Below are positions 1 through 7,000 of a stretch of 10,334 bases of DNA, piece by piece. The DNA is from Candidatus Heimdallarchaeota archaeon (lineage in GTDB: Archaea > Asgardarchaeota > Heimdallarchaeia > Heimdallarchaeales > Heimdallarchaeaceae). Every line of letters begins with the position of its first letter. Within the stretch, counting starts at the first letter, position 1. The stretch spans positions 1 to 10,334 of the forward strand of contig JAEOTG010000047.1 of assembly GCA_016839985.1 (NCBI GenBank). Direction: 5' to 3'. Made by a program: the position numbers and the translations under genes. The notes under the pieces were generated by a model. That model had not been told where the DNA came from, searched no databases, and saw only the letters and a program-made list of their open reading frames with translations.

Positions 1-111
1 GGTTACATTAAACAAAATATTGTATCTGGTAAAACACAAATAGAATCAACTGCTTTGTTAACTCCTCCACTATCCTATGAAGAGGAAGAAAAAGAAGAAG
101 CATCTGAATAA
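1..111 (+). CDS. C-terminal end of an unidentified protein (partial, 36 residues)
   Basis: An open frame runs from base 1 to a TAA at 109-111 and encodes 36 residues; the start lies outside the window. The visible part is polar, and its last 11 residues are strongly acidic (EEEEKEEASE at the end), which looks like a disordered tail. No domain can be recognised from so short a piece and I do not assign a function. It lies on the same strand as the NYN gene, 45 bp upstream, so the two could be cotranscribed. The reading frame is continuous and shares the codon style of its neighbours, so I regard it as a real gene end. Confidence 0.6.
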   Translation, partial: GYIKQNIVSGKTQIESTALLTPPLSYEEEEKEEASE

Positions 112-156
112 GACATCAAAATCTTATTCAAATTTTTTATATATTTGGGATAGATA

Positions 157-681
157 ATGAACGAAATAGAAGAAACTGCAGAAGAAAGAAAACTATACGA
201 AAGAATATCAGATAGGATTCTAAGTAGCTCATATCTTCAAGCTTTAAGAGGAAGACTAACGGGAGAGAAAAAACTCGCAGTTTTAGTTGATGGACCAAAT
301 TTCCTAAGAAAGATAAATGACAAGCAAATCAAATTAGGGGATATTGATGATAAAATTCAAGATTTAGGAAAAGCAACCATAAAAAAAGTTATTCTAAATG
401 AATTTGCTAGTCAGAAATTAATTAAAGCAATAACAAATAGTGGATATGAACCTATTGTATCAACTCATGATACGCATATTACTATGGTTGTTGAAGTTAT
501 GAACGTTATTCAAAAAGAAAAACAAATAGATATGGTGGTTATAGCATCAAGACATGCAAGAGTGAACCCTATATTGCTTAAAATTAAGGAAAAAGGAATA
601 GAAACAGCTGTTGTTGGGTTTGAACCTGGATTTAGTATTGCATTAAAAAAATCAGCTGATTACACGATTTTAATTGAATAA
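157..681 (+). CDS. NYN/PIN-like domain protein, TIGR00288-type, with degenerate active site
   Basis: This 174-residue protein matches my memory of the archaeal TIGR00288 NYN family in length and motif order. An N-terminal helical region (1-37) precedes the strand with the LVDGPN motif (43-48, D45 and N48). A conserved FASQKLIKA helix, a SGYEPI strand and the C-terminal GFEPGFSIAL (154-163) follow. NYN domains are PIN-like folds that usually bind metal through clustered Asp residues and cut RNA. As I recall the family, DVDV follows the central strand and a TRDxDF motif follows the next one. Here these read DTHI (105-108) and SRHARV (131-136), so three acidic positions are replaced by His, His and Arg. 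I infer weakened or lost nuclease activity, perhaps with retained RNA or partner binding. The ATG at 157 is the only plausible start, because the next Met is at residue 110. A TATA-like TTTATATA (136-143) is rather close to it, so readthrough from upstream is also possible. Family assignment is confident; in vivo role unknown. Confidence 0.85.
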   Translation: MNEIEETAEERKLYERISDRILSSSYLQALRGRLTGEKKLAVLVDGPNFLRKINDKQIKLGDIDDKIQDLGKATIKKVILNEFASQKLIKAITNSGYEPIVSTHDTHITMVVEVMNVIQKEKQIDMVVIASRHARVNPILLKIKEKGIETAVVGFEPGFSIALKKSADYTILIE

Positions 682-692
682 TTTTACTTATC

Positions 693-1907
693 TTAAAATA
701 AATCTGCAATACTTTCTAACTGAACATACATCTCTTCTTGTTCAAAACTAGGTAAAAGCTCACTATCTGCAACTGTTTTTAGTTCGTCTCTAAGTCTGTA
801 AAAGGCTTTACGATTAACAGTTTTTTTTGTAATAAACTTTTTCTCTTGAAGCTGTTTAAGGTGGTGTGTAGCAGAAGTTTTTGCTTTAATATCTGAATTT
901 ACAACTACTTCTTCATATGTGATACCATAATCAAAAGCTATAGATTTCATTGAGATTAATGAGAGAATTCTTGTTTGTGTATTATCTCTTAAAGTAACAA
1001 GATTATAGAATTCTTTATTTGAGGATATACCTAGAATTGCTCCAATATCGTTAACTAGGTGTTGGGATGCACTATCTAAACCATTATAGAAACATTCCTC
1101 ACAAAGACGAACACAAATCATTATAGCATTGTTAATACTCCCTCCAGAAATCTCTGATATTTTGGATATAACTGAAGCAGTAAAGGGTCTTTGAATCTTT
1201 CCATCAATTGATAGTTTCATTTTCAAAATCTCTTTGATGTCGTCCTTTTCCAACGGCTTAATTATAAGGCTTTGAATAGTTTTGTTAAACAAATCATAGT
1301 TTGATAATGCAAGTTTACTCTTTAATCTAGTCCAACCAGAGTGCGAAAGAACAAAGATTATAGAAGCATCTTGAAAATCTCTTTCAAAAGCAAGTCGAAA
1401 ATCCTCGAAGAAATCAATGAGAAAATCAGAATGGTCAATAATTACAACAGAGAGAGTATCGCCACCAATTTCTAAATCCCCTAATTTATTTCTAAAATTT
1501 TGAATAGTTTTAGTAATAGAATATTGGGTATTTTCAAAAACAACGTGTTCTTTGGCATTGATTAAAGTAAGATTGTGATGATTCTTTAGAAGATGATAAG
1601 TAAGCTCAATAGTAGTAGAAATACCTGATTGACTACTACCATATAAAATACCATCAAGAACAAGAATTTCCTCATTTTTATCTCTTTTTTTTGATTTTTC
1701 AACATGACTTGAAAAAATCTTTCCAATATAATGAGAAATATTCCTGATTCTTCCTTGTTGAAAAGATTGATGTTTTAACTCTTCAATGGATGTATCTAAA
1801 AAGGGATTGCTTTCAAAACCAAAGGAAAGAAAAGGATCTTGAGGAACATATGAATCCTCTTTTCCTTTTTCAAAAGCTTCTAAAGCAAGCTTTTCCAAAT
1901 CATCCAT
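693..1907 (-). CDS. AAA-type P-loop protein with C-terminal winged helix; Walker A lysine missing
   Basis: I chose the ATG at 1907 (404 residues); a GTG three codons upstream at 1916 is the alternative, and neither has a ribosome binding site. The N-terminus carries the FGF..NPF signature (29-36) common in TniB/ExeA/Orc-like AAA proteins. The P-loop (90-98) reads GSSQSGIST, so the catalytic lysine is isoleucine (I96). Walker B (SVVIIDH, 153-159) ends in Asp-His rather than Asp-Glu, a sensor-1-like strand sits near 183-190, and the sensor-2 region GGSINNA (255-261) lacks its usual Arg. Residues about 309-375 form a winged helix-turn-helix resembling ArsR/MarR regulators, followed by an acidic tail. 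The family normally uses ATP to switch DNA-binding or remodelling activity. This member probably cannot hydrolyse ATP and may act as a nucleotide-independent DNA-binding regulator. It converges with the NYN gene, with 11 bp between stop codons. Distant relation to Orc1/Cdc6 is possible, but it lacks their key residues and I do not call it an initiator. Confidence 0.75.
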   Translation of the reverse strand: MDDLEKLALEAFEKGKEDSYVPQDPFLSFGFESNPFLDTSIEELKHQSFQQGRIRNISHYIGKIFSSHVEKSKKRDKNEEILVLDGILYGSSQSGISTTIELTYHLLKNHHNLTLINAKEHVVFENTQYSITKTIQNFRNKLGDLEIGGDTLSVVIIDHSDFLIDFFEDFRLAFERDFQDASIIFVLSHSGWTRLKSKLALSNYDLFNKTIQSLIIKPLEKDDIKEILKMKLSIDGKIQRPFTASVISKISEISGGSINNAIMICVRLCEECFYNGLDSASQHLVNDIGAILGISSNKEFYNLVTLRDNTQTRILSLISMKSIAFDYGITYEEVVVNSDIKAKTSATHHLKQLQEKKFITKKTVNRKAFYRLRDELKTVADSELLPSFEQEEMYVQLESIADLF

Positions 1908-1956
1908 TTTAATCACTTGAGAAATTACGTGGAAAACATCTACAATACTATTGGAG

Positions 1957-1976
1957 TATATCGAATATTAAAATAT
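1957..1976 (-). promoter_or_regulatory. Probable TATA region of the winged-helix ATPase-like gene
   Basis: Read on the minus strand, the stretch holds TTTTAATATT followed by CGATATAC, either of which could serve as a TATA box. Transcription would then begin roughly at 1934-1944, giving a 25-40 nt leader before the ATG at 1907. The CGAAA just upstream of the first box resembles a TFB recognition element and overlaps the TTCGAA array. The choice between the two boxes cannot be made from sequence alone. Confidence 0.4.
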
Positions 1977-2000
1977 TTCGAAAAGTTCGAATTATTCGAA
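1977..2000. promoter_or_regulatory. Three phased TTCGAA palindromes (operator-like array)
   Basis: TTCGAA occurs at 1977-1982, 1986-1991 and 1995-2000, exactly 9 bp apart. Any two neighbours form a 15-bp dyad such as TTCGAATTATTCGAA (1986-2000). A near copy, ATCGAA, lies at 1960-1965. The array sits about 70-93 bp upstream of the ATG at 1907 and abuts or overlaps the presumed promoter of that minus-strand gene. Short palindromes with regular spacing are typical binding sites of dimeric winged-helix proteins, so autoregulation by the adjacent gene product is a reasonable inference. The rest of the roughly 240-bp intergenic gap (1917-2152) shows no convincing gene. Confidence 0.5.
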
Positions 2001-2104
2001 TTTTCATATGAAACTCGACGAAATAATATAAAAAAGTCACAAAAATAGATGATAAGTTTACTGAAATTAGTTTTAAGATTAGATTGTATCACTATGGTGC
2101 TAGT

Positions 2105-2111
2105 AAAAAAA
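2105..2111 (-). terminator. Possible poly-U terminator of the solute-binding protein gene
   Basis: A run of seven A on the plus strand gives T7 on the minus strand, about 42 nt past the stop codon of the solute-binding protein gene. Archaeal transcription often ends at such T-tracts without a hairpin. In DNA this AT-rich a T7 may also be chance. Confidence 0.3.
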
Positions 2112-2152
2112 TATCTACCAAACAAAATTGGATAAATTATTATATATTGATT

Positions 2153-3943
2153 TTATAAGGAATTAGGATTTCTCGATTTTCTTCTTGATACATAAGCTAA
2201 TCCGCAAATGGATAATAATATCATAACTACAGAATATTTTGTTTTTCTTACCGTTATATCGTATCCTGCTGATTCAACGTACTCTCTAGCTAAACTTAAA
2301 TCAAATCTATATGGTTCCAGACCTTCATGAAACCCAACTAAGTAGTTTGGATAAGGTATTGCTCCTGGCGCTCCTATTCCCCCTAGAATTTCATCAATTA
2401 TTAATTGTCTATTAATTATGTGACTTATTGCTTTCCTCAAATTTTTCGCTGCTTCTTGGGTTCCTACTGGAGTTAATTCGCCTGTTCCTATGATTGGATG
2501 TTTCATATTAACTGCTAATTCTTCATGATATGGAGGGTCTACAATAGAAAAGTCAATACTTTCTTTTTCTTCATAATCTGTTAGGATAAATTCATATCTG
2601 CAATCAATAATATCTACTTCATTTAGTTCAAACTTGTTTATTGCATCTTCTCTGTTTTCTATGTATTTTAAACAAAGTCTATCTAAGTGAGGTTCTTCAG
2701 TGTTAGCTATTGTTAAATTCTTCCAGTAAGGATTTTGAACTAATTCAATATATGATTCATTGTAATAGCTTATCATAAATGGACCACATGATTTCACTAA
2801 TGCTCCATTTAGTTTGGTGGAAAAAGGTTCTTCTCTTAAAGAAGAATAACATCCATAAGTGTCTATTATTGGTTTAACTTCAGTTTTATCAATTATTCCA
2901 TAAGTTAATAGATTTTTAGGAAACGCATAAGGTTGTTTTAAAGTGAATTTTACAGTATCTATATCAATAGCTTCTATTGATTCTTTCTCTTCTAACCATT
3001 GTTGAATAAATGCTGTTTCAGTTAAATCACTAAGAGGATTCAATAAAATTTCATATGTGTATACAATATCTTCAGCAAGAATTGTTTCTCCATCACTAAA
3101 TTTGGCATTAGGATCAATATCTACTAAAATCTCTGTTCCAGCTGCATTGATCGTATAATTAATTGCAATCATAGGTTCAATTTCGTGAGTTCCTTGGCAA
3201 CGACTAAATAAACTTCCATAGACAGCTCTAATCCATGAAAAAGTGTTTTTTTCTGAAGTAAAAACATTTTTTTCATTAATTGGAAATGGGATGGCAAGGC
3301 TAATATTTCTATCATCTCCATCATCCCATTTTTCTGCTCTGTATTCACCAATTGAAGTTAAGTAATAATCTATTCCTGTTATATTTTTCTTATATCCAAA
3401 AAATATCCTTGGGTATACAATACATATCGATGGCAATTCATCATATAATAGATCTTGTAAATGATAGGAATAACTTTCTTTTTGATTCCAATCAATTGTG
3501 GTCAGGTATGATTCTAAATTTGTGTTAAATTCCGGATTATCATATTGGTAAATATTCTTCCCTCGAGTTAGAGAATTTACACTTACATTTGAAAACCAGA
3601 TAGTTGGATCCCATTCAGGAGATTGAAAGATTCCTGTGAAAAAAACATCAAATCCCCCATCACCATATGCTGGTATTTCATCATCTTGAAAGGGATAATT
3701 GTATGTTCTTTTTGTGATATTTTCCCAATTTGTTCTTTCATGGTAACCTACGCCTATTCCTATTTTGAAAAGATTCTGATTCAATGATAATGCCCATTGT
3801 ACTCTAGCTGGATTATGATCATGAGTAAGTATATTAATTTTGAAGACTATTTGAATTTCTTCATTTTCTGCATAAGTATTAAACAAAATTGCTTGAGAAA
3901 AAGCTAACAAAATTATGCAGATTACTACTCCATTTTTTCTCAT
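2153..3943 (-). CDS. Family 5 (Dpp/Opp-type) extracellular solute-binding protein, apparently circularly permuted, with C-terminal anchor
   Basis: The ATG at 3943 gives 596 residues; a TTG at 3952 is less likely. Residues 1-25 are a signal peptide with no lipobox cysteine. Residues 29-205 resemble the C-terminal half of SBP_bac_5 proteins: NPARVQ (44-49), IGIGV, FDVFFTG (98-104) with a nearby DP, YDNPEF (134-139) and a final DELPSICIVYP stretch. Residues 210-563 resemble the N-terminal part: KFSDGE (281-286), AEDIVYTYE (290-298), IEAIDIDTVKFTLKQPYA, CGPF, LDRLCLKYIENRE, LRKAISHIINRQLIIDEILGGIGAPG and SAGYD (558-562). In ordinary family members these blocks come in the opposite order, with SAGYD joining directly to the block found here at the start. 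Residues 570-585 form one membrane helix followed by an Arg/Lys-rich end. The family captures oligopeptides or similar ligands outside the cell and delivers them to DppBCDF-type importers. No such permease lies in the window and the ligand is unknown. Seven N-X-S/T sequons are present (N75, 119, 187, 213, 262, 395, 409). Alternatively this is a remnant of a tandem-duplicated protein. Confidence 0.85.
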   Translation of the reverse strand: MRKNGVVICIILLAFSQAILFNTYAENEEIQIVFKINILTHDHNPARVQWALSLNQNLFKIGIGVGYHERTNWENITKRTYNYPFQDDEIPAYGDGGFDVFFTGIFQSPEWDPTIWFSNVSVNSLTRGKNIYQYDNPEFNTNLESYLTTIDWNQKESYSYHLQDLLYDELPSICIVYPRIFFGYKKNITGIDYYLTSIGEYRAEKWDDGDDRNISLAIPFPINEKNVFTSEKNTFSWIRAVYGSLFSRCQGTHEIEPMIAINYTINAAGTEILVDIDPNAKFSDGETILAEDIVYTYEILLNPLSDLTETAFIQQWLEEKESIEAIDIDTVKFTLKQPYAFPKNLLTYGIIDKTEVKPIIDTYGCYSSLREEPFSTKLNGALVKSCGPFMISYYNESYIELVQNPYWKNLTIANTEEPHLDRLCLKYIENREDAINKFELNEVDIIDCRYEFILTDYEEKESIDFSIVDPPYHEELAVNMKHPIIGTGELTPVGTQEAAKNLRKAISHIINRQLIIDEILGGIGAPGAIPYPNYLVGFHEGLEPYRFDLSLAREYVESAGYDITVRKTKYSVVMILLSICGLAYVSRRKSRNPNSL

Positions 3944-3958
3944 TATGTTCAATTAATA

Positions 3959-3987
3959 TTCACAGCTAAAAATAAATACTTTGTGAA
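3959..3987. repeat. Inverted repeat TTCACA-N17-TGTGAA between divergent genes
   Basis: TTCACA (3959-3964) and TGTGAA (3982-3987) form a perfect 6-bp inverted repeat with a 17-bp spacer. It brackets the AT-rich element that probably serves as the TATA box of the minus-strand solute-binding protein gene, so it could be an operator. Arms this short can arise by chance. Confidence 0.3.
3966..3979 (-). promoter_or_regulatory. TATA-like promoter element of the solute-binding protein gene
   Basis: The minus strand reads GTATTTATTTTTAG here. Its centre is about 26-30 nt upstream of the ATG at 3943, the spacing expected for a leaderless or almost leaderless archaeal transcript. This supports the ATG at 3943 over the TTG at 3952 as the start. 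Confidence 0.45.
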
Positions 3988-4046
3988 AACTTGAAAATTT
4001 GTTTCAGATTAAGTTATTATTGTTTTTTGTTGGACATAGAAAAATG

Positions 4047-4063
4047 CTTATAGGTGTATATAA
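4047..4063 (+). promoter_or_regulatory. TATA-like promoter element of the FtsX-type permease gene
   Basis: The stretch contains CTTATAG (4047-4053) and TATATAA (4057-4063). The first has its centre about 27 nt before the ATG at 4077, which fits a leaderless transcript. The second is the better TATA sequence but would put initiation just inside the gene. Both lie inside the frame of a longer possible start, which argues for the downstream ATG. Confidence 0.45.
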
Positions 4064-4076
4064 GTCCAAGATTTTA

Positions 4077-7000
4077 ATGAAGAATAACAGCTTCATTCCT
4101 AAAGGGTCTCGCTTAGTTGCACTCAGGAATGCTTTTATTTTAACTAGAACTTTTTTTCACACATTACTAAAAAAAGATCTACCCTTCCAGAGAAAGCAAG
4201 ATAGAGTTTTTCACATTCTCTCAATCATTTTTTCTCCAATTTTATTTGTAACAGTCCCCATTTTAGATATATTTTTACTATTATTCTTGCCAGGGCTTCA
4301 TTTGTTTAGACCCTTATTTAAAGCTGGATGGAAATACGGACTTATCTCCGCAATTGGAGTTACATTGGCGGTTTCCATTATTACGCAATATGTGTTTTTT
4401 ATTTACTCTTATCAATTTCAAGCATTTGGTTTGTTCTTAGCAGAAGAACCTAGAACATATATTCAGGTAGAAGTTGATGATTTATACATTAACCCTATGT
4501 TTGGTACAAATCAATATTTTGATTTTCTTAGTGTAGCAAATATTGCTCTTTATTTCGGTAATTTATCACATAGAATCACTCAAACAGATGCCTACTTTAA
4601 CAGACCAACTTTTACTCAAACGTATGATCCAATTAATAATATCACGTATCTTCCTAATATGCCTCTTTATGGCACGTTAGGAAAACTCGCAACGTTTATC
4701 ACAAATAACCTTGCATATGGAACTGTTCCAGAAAATGATTTTGAAGCTATAGCCATAGTTACAAGAGATTTTTATAACCATTCCTTAATTCGCGCAAATT
4801 CTAATATTACACTTTATGTCCCTATCTCTTTGAATTTAGAAGACTCACTTTATGATGATACAGCGGCAACTTTCAATGGCACTCATAAAGACATAGTTAA
4901 TGTTACAGGTATTGTTATCCTTGATGAAATACCTAATTATGATATCACAGGATCAGAAATTGATATTCCTTTAGAATACATATTGGAATTTGATAGTGGT
5001 GCTGCAATTATGTCATTTTGGCCTTCTGCAAATAGAATTCTTGGATCAATAGCTGTGACGCAGAGTCAAGCAGATGTTGTAGCAGATTTATTTTATGATA
5101 TCGATGAAATTGATTCTTTCAACCTACAAGGTGAAATAGACACGTTAAAACTTATAGGAATAACTTTAAAAGAAACTTACCTTGTTCGTTCAGATTTTCA
5201 ATATGTTAGAATAAGTTCTTTTCTTGTTGATTTAATGGAGCAATTTAGAGATGAATATAATCTTTATCAAACCTTCATGTTTGCATTTTTGTCTCCAATA
5301 ATTGTACTGACAATAATTCTTACGATTTATGCTGCAAATTTGGTTAGAAAGAAGCGAGATAGACAACTCACTATACTCACAGAAAGAGGAACGAACAGAA
5401 GGGAAATTGGTTCCTACTTGGCATTAGAATCAATTATTACGGGGGGAATCTCGTTAATTTTCGGTATTTTTCTAGGAGTTCCAATTGCTTCAGTACTTAC
5501 GAAAAGCTCAGGATTTTTGATGTTCTCAAACACTCTTCTACCTTTGAGATTAGATCTTGCATCAGTTTCAGTTGCACTAATTGGGAGTGTTGGTGCAATT
5601 ATCCTCATACAGCTTTTCAATACAGTAACACTCCTGAAGAAACGTGATATTGAGGATTATGGTAAAGTAGAAAAAACATTACCTATCTTCTACAAATACT
5701 TCCTTGATATAATTCTAATTGTATTTGCAGTAACGATATGGTTTGTCTTCAAATTACCAGCTCTTAGTGCGTACCAAGATTTAACTGCAAAATATGTTGG
5801 CATTCCTGCTCTTATAATAATGCTCTTTGGATTGATTCTTTTCGTGCAAAGATTATTACCACTATTTTCGAAATTATTGGTCAAAATAACATCAAGATTA
5901 AGAATGGATATTACATCACTAAGTATAAGAGAAATACACAGATATCAGAAAAGCTTTGCAAGATCCTCTATTATTTTGTGTCTTTCATTTTCTCTAGTGG
6001 TAAGTTCAATCATAGTTCCATATTCGTATCAAGATTTCAATACTCAAGGTGCATATTATGATTTAGGTGCAGATATTGTAATCCGAAACTTTCCTGTGAA
6101 TAATGAGTACCTGAAATCTAAAATTGCTAATCTTACAGAGGTTGAATCTACATCCGTTGTTCGTTTCATTAATATTAATGATCCTGCTGTTGGAGATTTG
6201 GGAATAACATATTCACTATTGATAGTAGACCCTGAAACGTATCTTGAAACGGCTTTCTTCAGAGATGATTTCAGTGAGGAAAATGTTGAAACTTTATTTG
6301 ATAACCTAGATGACACTTTTGGTGTTTTAGCACAAGTAGATGAATTGGGTGTGATAGAAAGGAAGGTTGGTCAAGATTGGTTAATTACTTATTCAGCTTA
6401 CAATGATAGCTGGCGATCAGTACCACCATATTCTGCAATCAGACCTTTAAATCTCACACTAAAAATTCAAGGAGAATATAAATATTGGCCAAATCTTGTT
6501 AATCAAATATCAATTACTAATGTTAGATCTCTCTTTTATCATCTCGTTGTAAGAGAAGAATTCTTAGATAATATTCAAGTTCGACCAACCAATTTAATTG
6601 ATTATTTTTATGTTAAAGTCAATAGCAGTTATAATATTGAAGAAGTAGCAGAAAAGATTGGTTTTGTTTCCGAAGAAGGAACAGTTTCTAATGTGGAAAG
6701 TAAAATATTCGTTAAACCAAATAGTCCCAGGTCTTCTATCCTGTATTCTGCAATTAATTCAACACTCATAATGTCCTTTGCTATTAACTCGATTATTTTA
6801 GCTCTTTTTGCATCCATTCAGCTTATTGATAGATCAAAAGAGATCGCAACAATGAAAGCTATTGGCATTTCAACAAAGCAATTGATGAAATATCATTTGT
6901 CAATATATATCTCACTTTTAGTCTTTTCAACTATATTTGGAATGATAATAGGATATTTAGCTTCATCGATGTTAATGGGAGTACTAACTATAACTCGAAA

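Noticed and set aside
693..1907. Calling the winged-helix ATPase-like gene orc1/cdc6 (replication initiator)
   Set aside because: The overall layout is similar, but the Walker A Lys, Walker B Glu and sensor-2 Arg are missing, and no origin-like repeat set such as origin recognition boxes is visible nearby.
1977..2000. CRISPR array or origin iterons as an explanation of the TTCGAA repeats
   Set aside because: Units of 9 bp without spacers of CRISPR length exclude an array, and three copies beside a promoter are better explained as an operator than as iterons.
1940..2125. Open frame of 61 codons on the minus strand in the gap before the winged-helix gene
   Set aside because: It is rich in Phe, Ile and Ser as expected of AT-rich noncoding DNA, has no recognisable domain, and overlaps the TTCGAA array and promoter region.
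3169..3351. Minus-strand frame of 60 codons inside the solute-binding protein gene
   Set aside because: It is a shifted frame of a clearly coding gene, with no domain and no independent start signal.
3982..3987. CRP-like site at TGTGAA
   Set aside because: The half-sites are in the opposite order and too far apart (17 bp) compared with TGTGA-N6-TCACA, and CRP is not expected in this type of organism.
3999..4076. Longer N-terminus for the permease starting at TTG 3999 or ATG 4044
   Set aside because: The extra residues show no conserved feature and would place the TATA-like elements inside the gene; the ATG at 4077 fits the promoter spacing better.
5414..6817. Four minus-strand frames (5414-5620, 5690-5884, 6056-6316, 6629-6817) under the permease
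   Set aside because: They are antisense shadows of a gene whose plus-strand translation shows clear FtsX modules; none has a plausible start context or domain.
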